Of a stretch of 64,000 nt of DNA, positions 1-7,613 are shown piece after piece. Each line of letters begins with the position of its first letter. The stretch's first letter is position 1. The translations under genes were made by a program, and so were the position numbers. The notes under the pieces are model-generated. The model saw nothing but the letters and a program-made list of their open reading frames with translations, searched no databases and was not told where the DNA came from. Origin of the DNA: Parasynechococcus sp049619435 (lineage in GTDB: Bacteria > Cyanobacteriota > Cyanobacteriia > PCC-6307 > Cyanobiaceae); NCBI GenBank assembly GCA_049619435.1, contig JBMZMY010000004.1:3385-67384 (forward strand). The letters run 5' to 3'.

Positions 1-23
1 TCGGCGACGGGGGTCACGGTCAT
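1..23 (-). CDS. psaL: Photosystem I subunit XI (PsaL), first codons only
   Basis: Only the first seven codons and part of the eighth lie in the window, reading MTVTPVA then probably D, which matches the usual start of marine Synechococcus PsaL. PsaL is the thylakoid subunit that holds the PSI trimer together. The gene follows psaI on the same strand after 37 bp, the normal psaI-psaL arrangement. The call rests on these few residues plus the psaI neighbour. Confidence 0.8.
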
Positions 24-60
24 GGGGGAGATGAACGGTGGGAAAGGGGGGCCTGCGACC

Positions 61-177
61 TCAGTCGCGGGCTTCGATCACGTTGAACAGCAGGGTCATG
101 GCCACGGCCGGACCCACGATTCCCACGAGGGGGACGAACACCGAGGGCATCCAGGCAGCGACAAAGTCTCCGGTCAT
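61..177 (-). CDS. psaI: Photosystem I subunit VIII (PsaI)
   Basis: A 38-residue protein beginning MTGDFVAAWMPSVFVPL and ending VIEARD. It is a single hydrophobic helix carrying the PsaI pattern of a Pro-Leu-Val-Gly stretch followed by Gly-Pro-Ala-Val. PsaI is a one-helix thylakoid subunit at the PSI trimer interface that stabilises PsaL. psaL starts 37 bp downstream, so the two are probably co-transcribed. The ATG is the only one in frame. Confidence 0.88.
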   Translation of the reverse strand: MTGDFVAAWMPSVFVPLVGIVGPAVAMTLLFNVIEARD

Positions 178-267
178 GGCGACGGCCAAAACATCCGCCG
201 TTACTGTAGGGATGACTGTTCTGACGGCTGCTCAGCGCCGCATCCGCGACATAAAAGTTCAATCCAC

Positions 268-738
268 ATGAATGCCTTTTTCGTTGCGATCCCTGCCGGT
301 CTGGTTGCTCTCTTCCTTGTACTGAAGGGGCGTCCGGTCAAACCGTTGCTGGCCCGGACCGATGTTGATGACATCGCAGCCCTGAATCGGCAGCAGCTCT
401 CTTTGGTGCTTGAAGCCGATCCCCTGCTAGAGCCCCCGCACGAGCCAGCTCAAGCACCAAACTGGGCGACACCGACCACCGAGCGTGAGCGTCTCGCACT
501 GATGCAGCAGCTCACCCAGGCAATGAATGCGGGGCCGGAGGATCGTTTGCAGGCCGTCCTTCGGGCCGATGACTGGGGGGCGAGCGCCGTGCTTCCGATT
601 CTGCGGCGTGGACTGCGCGACAGCGATGCCCGGGTGATGGAGGCCGCAGCGTCTGCGATGCAGCGTTTCCGTGGTGCGGCCAAACGCCCCCAGCCTCAGG
701 CTGCTCCTTTGCCGCGCAATGTGGCCCGGATGCGATAG
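268..738 (+). CDS. Small membrane-anchored HEAT-like protein, function unknown
   Basis: A 156-residue protein. Residues 1-20 form one hydrophobic segment (FFVAIPAGLVALFLVLKG), a likely membrane anchor or uncleaved signal. A linker rich in Pro, Gln and Glu follows, then an alpha-helical segment of about 70 residues (ADDWGASAVLPILRRGLRD... VMEAAASAMQRF) that looks like one or two HEAT-type helices. I do not recognise a named family. The gene diverges from psaI with 90 bp between starts, and its 3' end overlaps the convergent glycosyltransferase gene by 43 bp. An in-frame GTG/ATG upstream would overlap psaI antisense, so the ATG preceding the hydrophobic segment is preferred. Confidence 0.7.
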   Translation: MNAFFVAIPAGLVALFLVLKGRPVKPLLARTDVDDIAALNRQQLSLVLEADPLLEPPHEPAQAPNWATPTTERERLALMQQLTQAMNAGPEDRLQAVLRADDWGASAVLPILRRGLRDSDARVMEAAASAMQRFRGAAKRPQPQAAPLPRNVARMR

Positions 739-1658
739 ATCGGTCGGTCCTGGCTTTCGTGATAGGTGCGGATCTGCAATTCGCCGAGCAGACCGAAGCA
801 GAACAGCTGAATGCCGGCCAGTCCAAGAACCACGGCAAGGGTGAGCAGCGGCCTGTTGCCGATGTCACCCCCCATCAGCTTCACCGCCAGCAGGTAGCTG
901 CTGGCCAACAGACTCAACACGATCGCGATCAGACCGCCGAAGCCGAACACGTACATCGGTCGGGTCAGGAAGCGTTTCATGAACCACACCGTGAGCAGGT
1001 CCATCAGCACGCGGAACGTGCGATCGATTCCGTATTTGCTGCTGCCGAACTGGCGGGCCCGGTGGTTCACTTTCACTTCCGTGATGCGGGCGCCCTCGAT
1101 GAAGGCCAGGGCCGGCAGAAAACGGTGGAGTTCGCCGTAAAGACGCATGTCCGAGAGCACGTCTCGGCTGTAGGCCTTGAGAGAACAGCCGTAGTCGTGG
1201 AGTCGGACTCCCGTGACGCGCCCGATCAGACGGTTGGCGATCTTGGAGGGAAGCTTGCGTTGCAGAGCGGCATCCTGGCGCTGGTGCCTCCATCCGCTGA
1301 CGAGGTCGTACCCCTCGCGCAGTTTGGCGAGCAGCATCGGAATGTCCGCGGGATCGTTCTGCAGGTCGCCGTCGAGACTGACGATCACCTCGCCCTGGGC
1401 CACATCAAAGCCGGCAGCCATCGCTGCGGTCTGGCCGTAGTTCTTGCGCAGCAGGACGCCCACCAGTTCAGGGACCTCGGCACAGAGGTCCTCCAGCACA
1501 GCTGCCGTGCCATCGCTCGAGCCATCGTTGACCAGCACGAGTTCGAAGCGCTCGTCGGTGGGACGCAGTGCTGCGAGCAGCTGTTCCACCAGATGGGGCA
1601 GGCTTTCTTCTTCGTTGTACAGCGGCACCACCACCGATAGATCCAGGGGTGCGCTCAT
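696..1658 (-). CDS. Family 2 glycosyltransferase with two C-terminal membrane helices (DPM1/GtrB-like)
   Basis: 320 residues. The N-terminal GT-A domain begins SVVVPLYNEEESLP and carries VNDGSSDGT near residues 43-51 and the SLDGDLQNDP metal/nucleotide motif near 94-103. The C-terminal third has two hydrophobic helices (about 237-262 and 275-300). This architecture is that of polyprenyl-phosphate hexose synthases (dolichyl-phosphate-mannose synthase/GtrB/ArnC type), which load a sugar from a nucleotide donor onto a membrane lipid. The sugar cannot be read from sequence. The ATG at 1658 is preferred to an upstream TTG. The 3' end overlaps the convergent gene by 43 bp. Confidence 0.88.
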   Translation of the reverse strand: MSAPLDLSVVVPLYNEEESLPHLVEQLLAALRPTDERFELVLVNDGSSDGTAAVLEDLCAEVPELVGVLLRKNYGQTAAMAAGFDVAQGEVIVSLDGDLQNDPADIPMLLAKLREGYDLVSGWRHQRQDAALQRKLPSKIANRLIGRVTGVRLHDYGCSLKAYSRDVLSDMRLYGELHRFLPALAFIEGARITEVKVNHRARQFGSSKYGIDRTFRVLMDLLTVWFMKRFLTRPMYVFGFGGLIAIVLSLLASSYLLAVKLMGGDIGNRPLLTLAVVLGLAGIQLFCFGLLGELQIRTYHESQDRPIYRIRATLRGKGAA

Positions 1659-1706
1659 GCCGGATGGAGAAGATTCGCTCAACTTAATCGGGCTGCTTCG
1701 GCAGCC

Positions 1707-2435
1707 TCAGGGGAGCGTGCTGCCGTCATGGCAGCGCGTGACACGGCCGGCCCCACGGAGCTCCCGCCGGTAGTGGCGGGCCACGGGATGGTCATCACTG
1801 GGATGGATGCTGTCGATGCCGATGCCATTGCGGCCGTGCTGGCGGCCGGAACTGTGGCGGTACCGTCCCGCGCCGAGGTGGATGCCGACGTGGGTGCAGC
1901 GCTGTGCGGTGCCGAAAAACAGCAGGTCCCCCGGCTTGAGCAGGCGGGCGTCGCCGGGATGGACGGCCACCGGCGTGCAGAAGCGTTCCTGTTGGTAGGC
2001 GTCGCGGGGAATCCAGATGCCCTGGCTGGCAAAGGCGGTCTGCATCAGGCCGGAGCAGTCCATGTCCGGCGCTGTGGTGCCCCCCCACAGATAGACATTG
2101 GCTTGCTGCTGGGCTTGCTCGGTCCAGGCCAGAACAGCGGCCAAGCGCTGCTGGATCTGGGTGGCATCGAGCAGCCGTGGTTGCCATGGCCCGCGTTCGG
2201 CGGCGCAGCCAATCACATCCTCCAGGTCAAGCCAGCAGCGGTAGCCGTCCTCCAGCAGCTGGACCCGCAGCCGATCTCCATCCTGGCCAAGGATGCAAAA
2301 GCCACGGCCTGCACAGGCTTGCGTGGCCAGTGCTTTGCCCCGGGGGCGGGCGTAGCCGTTGACATCCCTTCGCAGCTCCCAGCAGCGTCCCGGTTGGCTC
2401 AGCTCAGGGGCCAGCAGGGTGCTTAAGGTCGCCAT
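1707..2435 (-). CDS. NlpC/P60 family cell-wall endopeptidase
   Basis: 242 residues. The N-terminal about 90 residues look like a bacterial SH3-like wall-targeting domain. The C-terminal half is an NlpC/P60 domain with the Cys motif MDCSGLM (catalytic Cys about 127) and the His motif CTHVGIHLG (about 188). This family cleaves the gamma-D-Glu-diamino-acid bond of peptidoglycan peptides; Synechocystis and Anabaena homologues have the same layout. No signal peptide is obvious. The ATG at 2435 is chosen because the in-frame upstream start (2480) would run into the divergent serine hydrolase, whose ATG is only 17 bp away. Confidence 0.85.
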   Translation of the reverse strand: MATLSTLLAPELSQPGRCWELRRDVNGYARPRGKALATQACAGRGFCILGQDGDRLRVQLLEDGYRCWLDLEDVIGCAAERGPWQPRLLDATQIQQRLAAVLAWTEQAQQQANVYLWGGTTAPDMDCSGLMQTAFASQGIWIPRDAYQQERFCTPVAVHPGDARLLKPGDLLFFGTAQRCTHVGIHLGAGRYRHSSGRQHGRNGIGIDSIHPSDDHPVARHYRRELRGAGRVTRCHDGSTLP

Positions 2436-2452
2436 GGCCTGATGCGTGCACC

Positions 2453-3349
2453 ATGGCGTTCTACCGCCCCGACCCGGCAATGGAATCCAGGCTGGCGACG
2501 GTCCTGGATCGATTGGACGGCGAGGGGCGCCCAGGGCTGCGCAACAGTCTGTCGGTGACTTGGGTGCGCTACGACGAGGCCTCTCCCCAGGCCGGGCAAG
2601 GCTTTGGGGCGGCCTGGAACGAGCAGCGGCTTCATTACCCCGCCAGCGTGGTCAAGCTCGTCTACGCCGTCGCCGTCGAGCAGTGGCTTCAGAAGGATCT
2701 GATCCCCGACAGCGATGAACTGCAACGCGCCCTGCGCGACATGATCGGCGACTCCAGCAATGACGCCACCGGTTTGATCGTGGATCTGCTGACGGGGACC
2801 ACGAGCGGTCCCCAGCTGGATGCCCTCGGCTGGCCCTCCTGGCAACGCCAGCGCCGCTTGGTCAACGATTGGCTGGCAACGCTGGAATGGCCGGAACTGG
2901 AGGGTGTCAACTGTTGCCAGAAGACCTGGTCGGATGGTCCCTATGGGCGCGACAAGCTCTTTTACGGCGCTGATAACAGCAACCGCAATGCGTTGTCCAC
3001 AGCCGCCACGGCGCGGCTGCTGGAGGCCGTGATGACCGGCGCGATCGTTTCCCCTCCGGCCTGTCGTCGTTTGCGTGATCTGTTGGATCGCTCCCTGGAT
3101 CCGGACCAGCGGCAGGCCGATCCTGAAAACCAGGTGGATGGATTCCTCGGGGAAGCTTTACCCGCAGGATCACGGCTCTGGAGCAAGGCCGGCTGGATGA
3201 GCCAAGCCCGCCATGACGCCATCTGGTGTCAGCGCGGCAATCAGGACCAGCCACCGATGCTGATCGTGGCGTTCGGCACGGGTCGCGACAGAGCCAAGGA
3301 CGACACGCTGATGCCCGAACTCGCTCGGGCTCTCACGGCGATCAGCTGA
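2453..3349 (+). CDS. Serine hydrolase of the class A beta-lactamase / DD-peptidase fold
   Basis: 298 residues. The three active-site signatures of the penicillin-recognising fold are visible: SxxK as PASVVK (Ser65, Lys68), S-x-N as SSN at 101-103, and a K-T/S-G equivalent as SKAGW near residue 240. No signal peptide is apparent, so it may be cytoplasmic or exported atypically. It lies head-to-head with the NlpC/P60 gene, which would fit a role in peptidoglycan peptide trimming, but substrate and any beta-lactam hydrolysis cannot be inferred. KAG in place of KTG is a common variant. Confidence 0.78.
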   Translation: MAFYRPDPAMESRLATVLDRLDGEGRPGLRNSLSVTWVRYDEASPQAGQGFGAAWNEQRLHYPASVVKLVYAVAVEQWLQKDLIPDSDELQRALRDMIGDSSNDATGLIVDLLTGTTSGPQLDALGWPSWQRQRRLVNDWLATLEWPELEGVNCCQKTWSDGPYGRDKLFYGADNSNRNALSTAATARLLEAVMTGAIVSPPACRRLRDLLDRSLDPDQRQADPENQVDGFLGEALPAGSRLWSKAGWMSQARHDAIWCQRGNQDQPPMLIVAFGTGRDRAKDDTLMPELARALTAIS

Positions 3350-3370
3350 ACGAAGTCAGACGATCTGGAA

Positions 3371-3459
3371 CGGAGAGGGAGGGATTCGAACCCTCGACAG
3401 AAGTTGCCTCCTGTAACTCCTTAGCAGGGAGCCGCTTTCAACCACTCAGCCACCTCTCC
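3371..3459 (-). tRNA. trnS-GCU: tRNA-Ser (anticodon GCU)
   Basis: The minus strand folds as a class II tRNA. The acceptor stem is GGAGAGG pairing with CCTCTCC and a G discriminator. There is a long variable arm, a T-loop GGTTCGAATCC, and an anticodon loop CTGCTAA giving GCU. The 3' CCA is not encoded. The gene lies in the 147-bp gap between the serine hydrolase and alr. Confidence 0.95.
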
Positions 3460-3496
3460 AGCGGCGGCGCCATCCTATCAACACCAGGGTCGGTCG

Positions 3497-4636
3497 TCAG
3501 ACCTCGATGCGGGGTAGACGTCGTTTGAAACCGCAGAGGATTTCCCAGGGGATGGAGCCACACCGCTCGCTCCAGTCCTGGGGCGAGATTGTCTCCTCGT
3601 CGTCCTGGCCCAGCAGGGTGACGATGTCGCCGGGGCGCACGGGGCCCGCGTCGGTCGCATCCACGAGCAACTGATCCATGGTGATCGCGCCCACCTGCGG
3701 CAGGCGTTGACCGCGATGGAGCACATCGATGCGGTCGCTGAGGGCTCGCGCCACACCATCGGCATAGCCGATGGCAATGACGGCCAGCCGGGTCGGACGC
3801 TTGCTGATGAAGCGTCGCCCGTAGCTGGCGCTCACGCCGGCTGGGATCGAGCGCACCAGCGTGACCCGTGCTTTCACGGAGAGGGCCGGTTGCAGCGCCA
3901 GGGTGTCGCTCAGATGGGCGGCGGGAGTATGGCCGTAGAGCGCCAGACCCACCCGGACCATGTCGTGATGGAGCGCCCGGCTCTGCAGGGTGCCGGCCGA
4001 ATTCGCCAGGTGGCAGCAGAGATCGCGTCCCCGCTGAGGGAGTTGATCGAGCACGGTGCGAAAGCGTTGATGCTGGAGCGCGGTGAAGGCCCCGTCATCG
4101 CCGTCGATTGGGCCATCGGCACAGGCCAGATGGCTGTACAGCCCGGATAGGTCCAAATCCTCCTGGCTGCGGATCAGCTCGACAAGGCGGGATCCCTCCT
4201 CCCATGCACAGCCCAGGCGCGCCATCCCCGTGTCCAGCTTGAGGTGCACGGCAAAGCGTCGTCCGCTGTCCCCAGCCAGGCTCTGACAGAGCTGGATGTC
4301 GTCGGCCGTGCTCAGCGTTGGCATCAGACGCCAGTGCAGACAATGCCGCAGTTGTTCGGCATCGCTGAGATGGCCGAGCAGAAGGATCGGAACCTCCAGT
4401 CCGGCCCGTCGCAGCTCCAGCCCTTCGGCCAGGGTGGCGACCCCCAGGCTGCTGGCCCCGCCGCGCAGGGCGGCGCGGGCGACACTTTCCGCTCCATGGC
4501 CATAGCCGTCGGCCTTGACGACAGCCATCAGCTGCGTCCCCGACGCGAGGTGCCCGCAGACGGCACGAGCATTGCTCTCGATCGCCTGCGGTGAGACTTC
4601 GACCCAGGCACGCTGGCGCGGATCCAGCGCTGTCAT
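3497..4636 (-). CDS. alr: Alanine racemase
   Basis: 379 residues from the chosen ATG. The PLP-binding lysine motif VVKADGYGHG lies near the N-terminus, and the C-terminal domain carries the YGRRF and IAIGYADGV segments containing the second catalytic Tyr. The enzyme interconverts L- and D-alanine in the cytoplasm to supply D-Ala for peptidoglycan. Start alternatives are ATG 4666 and GTG 4669. The 4636 ATG is preferred because it puts the usual ten or so residues before RAWVEVSP. The gene diverges from the HNH nuclease gene. Confidence 0.95.
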   Translation of the reverse strand: MTALDPRQRAWVEVSPQAIESNARAVCGHLASGTQLMAVVKADGYGHGAESVARAALRGGASSLGVATLAEGLELRRAGLEVPILLLGHLSDAEQLRHCLHWRLMPTLSTADDIQLCQSLAGDSGRRFAVHLKLDTGMARLGCAWEEGSRLVELIRSQEDLDLSGLYSHLACADGPIDGDDGAFTALQHQRFRTVLDQLPQRGRDLCCHLANSAGTLQSRALHHDMVRVGLALYGHTPAAHLSDTLALQPALSVKARVTLVRSIPAGVSASYGRRFISKRPTRLAVIAIGYADGVARALSDRIDVLHRGQRLPQVGAITMDQLLVDATDAGPVRPGDIVTLLGQDDEETISPQDWSERCGSIPWEILCGFKRRLPRIEV

Positions 4637-4686
4637 CGGATTGTGGTGAGCGTTGTCACCAGGCATCACCGCAGATCCTCGATAGC

Positions 4687-5217
4687 ATGGCGGTCATGCC
4701 GCGAGCTGGCATGGGCCAGGTTCTCGTTCTCAATGCGTCCTACGAGCCGTTGAATATCACCACCTGGCGCCGGGCCATGGTGATGACGCTCAAGGGAAAA
4801 GCGGAAGGATTGGAGTACGACGCCAATCGGGAGATTCGGCGCGGCACCCACCCGCCGACCGTGATCCGGCTTCGGCAATACGTCAAGATTCCGTACCGTC
4901 AACTGCCGCTGACGCGTCGCAATCTGTTTCATCGAGACCATCACAGTTGCCAGTACTGCGGAAGCAGCAGCGAGCAGCTTTCGATGGATCATGTCGTTCC
5001 CCGCAGCCGTGGCGGAGCCGACACCTGGGAAAACGTCACGACCGCTTGCCTCAGCTGCAATGTCCGCAAAGGCAACCGAACACCCAAGGAGGCGGGGATG
5101 CCGTTGCGTCATATCCCCCGTCGCCCGCTCAGCAGCCTGAGTTTTGAGGCCTCACGGCAGATTCATTCCGGCGATCACCGTGAATGGGCGAAGTACATGA
5201 TCGGAGCTGACGACTGA
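4687..5217 (+). CDS. HNH endonuclease family protein
   Basis: 176 residues from ATG 4687 (ATGs at 4696 and 4711 are alternatives; MGQVLVLNASYEPL is the conserved start of the family). The HNH core is clear: CQYCG zinc pair, DHVVPRSRGG, a central Asn in TWENV, and CLSCN followed by KGNRTP. This small stand-alone HNH protein is widespread in cyanobacteria; its substrate is unknown and repair or DNA processing are only guesses. Its 3' end shares a palindrome with the convergent prfA gene. Confidence 0.85.
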   Translation: MAVMPRAGMGQVLVLNASYEPLNITTWRRAMVMTLKGKAEGLEYDANREIRRGTHPPTVIRLRQYVKIPYRQLPLTRRNLFHRDHHSCQYCGSSSEQLSMDHVVPRSRGGADTWENVTTACLSCNVRKGNRTPKEAGMPLRHIPRRPLSSLSFEASRQIHSGDHREWAKYMIGADD

Positions 5218-5236
5218 GGACGCGGTCTCAGTCGTC
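5209..5236. terminator. Palindrome spanning both stop codons of HNH gene and prfA
   Basis: GACGACTGAG (5209-5218) and CTCAGTCGTC (5227-5236) form a perfect 10-bp stem with an 8-nt loop. Each arm encodes the last Asp-Asp and the TGA of one convergent gene. It could act as a bidirectional terminator, although no U-tract follows on either strand. Visible in the sequence; function inferred. Confidence 0.5.
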
Positions 5237-6325
5237 CTCCTGATCGCTGAGGGCAGCCAGTTTCTGGCGTTGTTCCTCCGCTTGGCAGGCTCCGATCACA
5301 TCCTCGAGCTGACCTTCCAGCACCGGATCCAAGGAGAAGTTCCGTCCGAGACGATGGTCCGTTGCTCGGTTGTCCTTGTAGTTGTAGGTGCGGATTTTTT
5401 CGGAGCGGTCGCCGCTACCGACCTGGGCCCGTCGGTCACTGCTTTCCCGTTCCGCGGCGGCGGCCAGTTCCCGTTCCAGCAATTTGGCGCGCAGGATTTC
5501 AAGGGCGCGCTCACGGTTCTGCAGCTGAGAGCGCTCCTGGGTGCAGAACACCCGAATTCCCGTGGGTTTATGCAGCAGATCCACGGCGGTTTCGACTTTG
5601 TTGACGTTCTGGCCACCGGCTCCACCGGACCGTGCGGTGCTGATGTCCAGGTCTTTGGGGTCCAACTGCACTTCCACGGCATCGGCCTCCGGCATCACGG
5701 CCACGGTGGCTGTCGAGGTGTGCACGCGCCCCTGAGATTCCGTTGCCGGAACGCGTTGCACCCGGTGCACCCCGGCTTCGAATTTCAGTTGACTGAACAC
5801 GCTGTCACCTTTGACGGACAGGATCAGTTCACGGAAGCCGCCGAGGTCGGCTTCGGTGCTGCTGACGGGCTGCACGGACCATCCGATCTTCTGGCTGTAA
5901 CGCTCGTACATCCGTGCCAGGTCACCCGCCCAGAGGCACGCTTCATCGCCCCCTGCCCCAGCACGAATTTCCAGCATCACGCTGCGCTCGTCGCGGGGGT
6001 CGCGGGGCAGAAGGGCCACCGTGAGCCGTTCGATCAAGGCCGTCCGCTGCCCGTCGAGCAGGCTGAGTTCATCCTGCGCGAGGGATTCCATGGCCGCATC
6101 ACCGCGGCTGTCCTTCAGGAGTTGCTTGGCGTCGGCGTGCTCTTTGTCGAGACGCTGAAGCTGCTCAAAATCAACAACAAGCGGCTCAAGACGCGCACGT
6201 TCCCGTGCAATCGTCTCAAGCCGCTTGGGGTCCGACGCGACATCAGGATCGGCCAGTTGACGCTCAAGGGTGCGAAAACTGGCCGATGCCGCTTCGAGGC
6301 GCGTAATCAGGTTCGAGGCGTCCAT
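5228..6325 (-). CDS. prfA: Peptide chain release factor 1
   Basis: 365 residues, normal RF1 length. The catalytic GGQ motif is present (GGAGGQNVNKVE, hydrolysis of peptidyl-tRNA), and the stop-codon recognition tripeptide is PAT in RVPATESQG. PxT is typical of RF1 (UAA/UAG), whereas RF2 has SPF. It is the last gene of the leftward ribosomal run, 21 bp after rpmE, so it is probably expressed with it. Confidence 0.97.
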   Translation of the reverse strand: MDASNLITRLEAASASFRTLERQLADPDVASDPKRLETIARERARLEPLVVDFEQLQRLDKEHADAKQLLKDSRGDAAMESLAQDELSLLDGQRTALIERLTVALLPRDPRDERSVMLEIRAGAGGDEACLWAGDLARMYERYSQKIGWSVQPVSSTEADLGGFRELILSVKGDSVFSQLKFEAGVHRVQRVPATESQGRVHTSTATVAVMPEADAVEVQLDPKDLDISTARSGGAGGQNVNKVETAVDLLHKPTGIRVFCTQERSQLQNRERALEILRAKLLERELAAAAERESSDRRAQVGSGDRSEKIRTYNYKDNRATDHRLGRNFSLDPVLEGQLEDVIGACQAEEQRQKLAALSDQEDD

Positions 6326-6346
6326 GCGCCGCGATCAACGAACCAC

Positions 6347-6580
6347 TCAGGATTCGGCGTCGTCTTTCTTCTTGCCGCCCATGCCGTACTTGCGCATGAA
6401 GCGATCCACACGACCCTCGGTGTCGAGAATCTTCTGGGTGCCGGTGAAGAAGGGATGGTTGCCGCTCCAGACGTCGACGTGAATCTCCGGCTGGGTGGAG
6501 CCAGTGGTCATCACCACTTCGCCGTTGCAGATCACCTTGGCATCGGGGTACCAGGTGGGATGAATCTCGGGCTTGGGCAT
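6347..6580 (-). CDS. rpmE: 50S ribosomal protein L31
   Basis: 77 residues starting MPKPEIHPTWYPDAKVICNG. The WSGNHPFFTGTQK segment is the diagnostic L31 block. It lacks the CxxC zinc pair, so it is the zinc-independent form normal in cyanobacteria. The charged C-terminal tail (GGKKKDD) is typical. It sits between rpsI and prfA, an order common in cyanobacteria. Confidence 0.96.
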   Translation of the reverse strand: MPKPEIHPTWYPDAKVICNGEVVMTTGSTQPEIHVDVWSGNHPFFTGTQKILDTEGRVDRFMRKYGMGGKKKDDAES

Positions 6581-6621
6581 GGTTGTTGGGTTCTGAAGCG
6601 GAAACAGAGCAAGCGGCTGAA

Positions 6622-7023
6622 TCAGCGCTTGGAGAACTGAGGAGCCTTACGGGCTTTCTTGAGGCCGTACTTGCGACGCTCCTTGGCACGGGGGTCGCGG
6701 CTGAGGTGGCCTTCCACCTTCAGAGGCTTGCGGTTGTCAGCGGATAACTCACAGAGAGCGCGGGCAGCGCCCTGCTTGATGGCACCAGCCTGGCCGGTGA
6801 GACCACCGCCACGCACGTTGACCAGGACGTCGTACTCGGTGGTGAGTCCGAGGGTGTCCAGGGGGGCCTTAACCGCTGCGATGTAGGCAGGGTTGTAGTT
6901 CAGGTAGTTGTCACCCGGACGACCATTGATGGTGATCGTTCCGTTGCCGGGAACAAGGCGGACCCTGGCGACGGATGTTTTACGGCGACCGGTGCCCCAG
7001 TAGACGACGGAATTGGTGCTCAT
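6622..7023 (-). CDS. rpsI: 30S ribosomal protein S9
   Basis: 133 residues, including the conserved GTGRRKTSVARVRL start and the basic C-terminus ending FSKR, whose last Lys-Arg contacts P-site tRNA. The ATG overlaps the rplM stop (ATGA), the usual L13-S9 translational coupling. Confidence 0.98.
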   Translation of the reverse strand: MSTNSVVYWGTGRRKTSVARVRLVPGNGTITINGRPGDNYLNYNPAYIAAVKAPLDTLGLTTEYDVLVNVRGGGLTGQAGAIKQGAARALCELSADNRKPLKVEGHLSRDPRAKERRKYGLKKARKAPQFSKR

Positions 7024-7472
7024 TTGGCGGAAGCGGCGGGATCAAGCTTGAGGGGCTGGGGCTGCTGGGCGGCATGGGGATGCTCGCTGCCCTTGTAGAC
7101 CTTGAGCTTCCGGAACATCTGACGCCCGAGGGCGTTGTGGGGAAGCATGCCTTTGATGGCTTTCTCGACGATCCGCTCGGGGATGCGCTCTTGAAGAGCC
7201 TCGAAGGTTTCAACCTTCATGCCGCCGGGACGACCGGAATGGCGGCGATACAGCTTTTGCTGGGGCTTGCGGCCGCTGACTTGGATCTTTTCAGCATTCA
7301 CAATCACCACGAAATCACCCGTATCCATGTGCGGGGTGAAGTTGGGATTGTTCTTGCCGCGCAGCACGGCAGCGACTTCGGTGGCTAGGCGACCGAGGGT
7401 CTGATTCTCGGCGTCCACCAGATACCACTGGCGGTCGATCGAATCAATCGGGGGAAGTGAGGTCTTGTTCAT
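7020..7472 (-). CDS. rplM: 50S ribosomal protein L13
   Basis: 150 residues with the L13 blocks WYLVDAENQTLGRLA, GDFVVIVNAEKI and the KGMLPHNALGRQ motif. L13 is an early assembly protein of the large subunit. It overlaps rpsI by four bases. A 141-bp gap containing a hairpin separates it from truA. Confidence 0.98.
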   Translation of the reverse strand: MNKTSLPPIDSIDRQWYLVDAENQTLGRLATEVAAVLRGKNNPNFTPHMDTGDFVVIVNAEKIQVSGRKPQQKLYRRHSGRPGGMKVETFEALQERIPERIVEKAIKGMLPHNALGRQMFRKLKVYKGSEHPHAAQQPQPLKLDPAASAK

Positions 7473-7534
7473 CGCGCCGGCAGGCCGGTTCGGAAGTGCC
7501 CCGTCACAAACGGCGGAGCTGGGCAGGTGGGTCC

Positions 7535-7550
7535 GGTCCGAAACCGGACC
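7535..7550 (-). other. Hairpin in the truA-rplM spacer
   Basis: On the minus strand GGTCCG and CGGACC form a 6-bp stem with a GUUU loop, about 63 nt before the rplM ATG. The spacer is 141 bp, the longest within the lower part of this cluster. The hairpin could be a weak terminator after truA or part of an L13 leader; nothing decides between these. Confidence 0.35.
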
Positions 7551-7613
7551 TGACTGAAGCTCAAGGATCGAGCTTACTCTTTGGCGGTTCCTGATCTTGA
7601 CGACAAGGACTGC

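Noticed and set aside
759..1640. Open frame of 293 codons on the plus strand.
   Set aside because: Antisense to the glycosyltransferase; no recognisable family, with a His/Gln-rich composition typical of shadow frames.
5270..6640. Open frame of 456 codons on the plus strand.
   Set aside because: It runs antisense to prfA and rpmE, both clearly conserved; the frame is open only because of high GC content.
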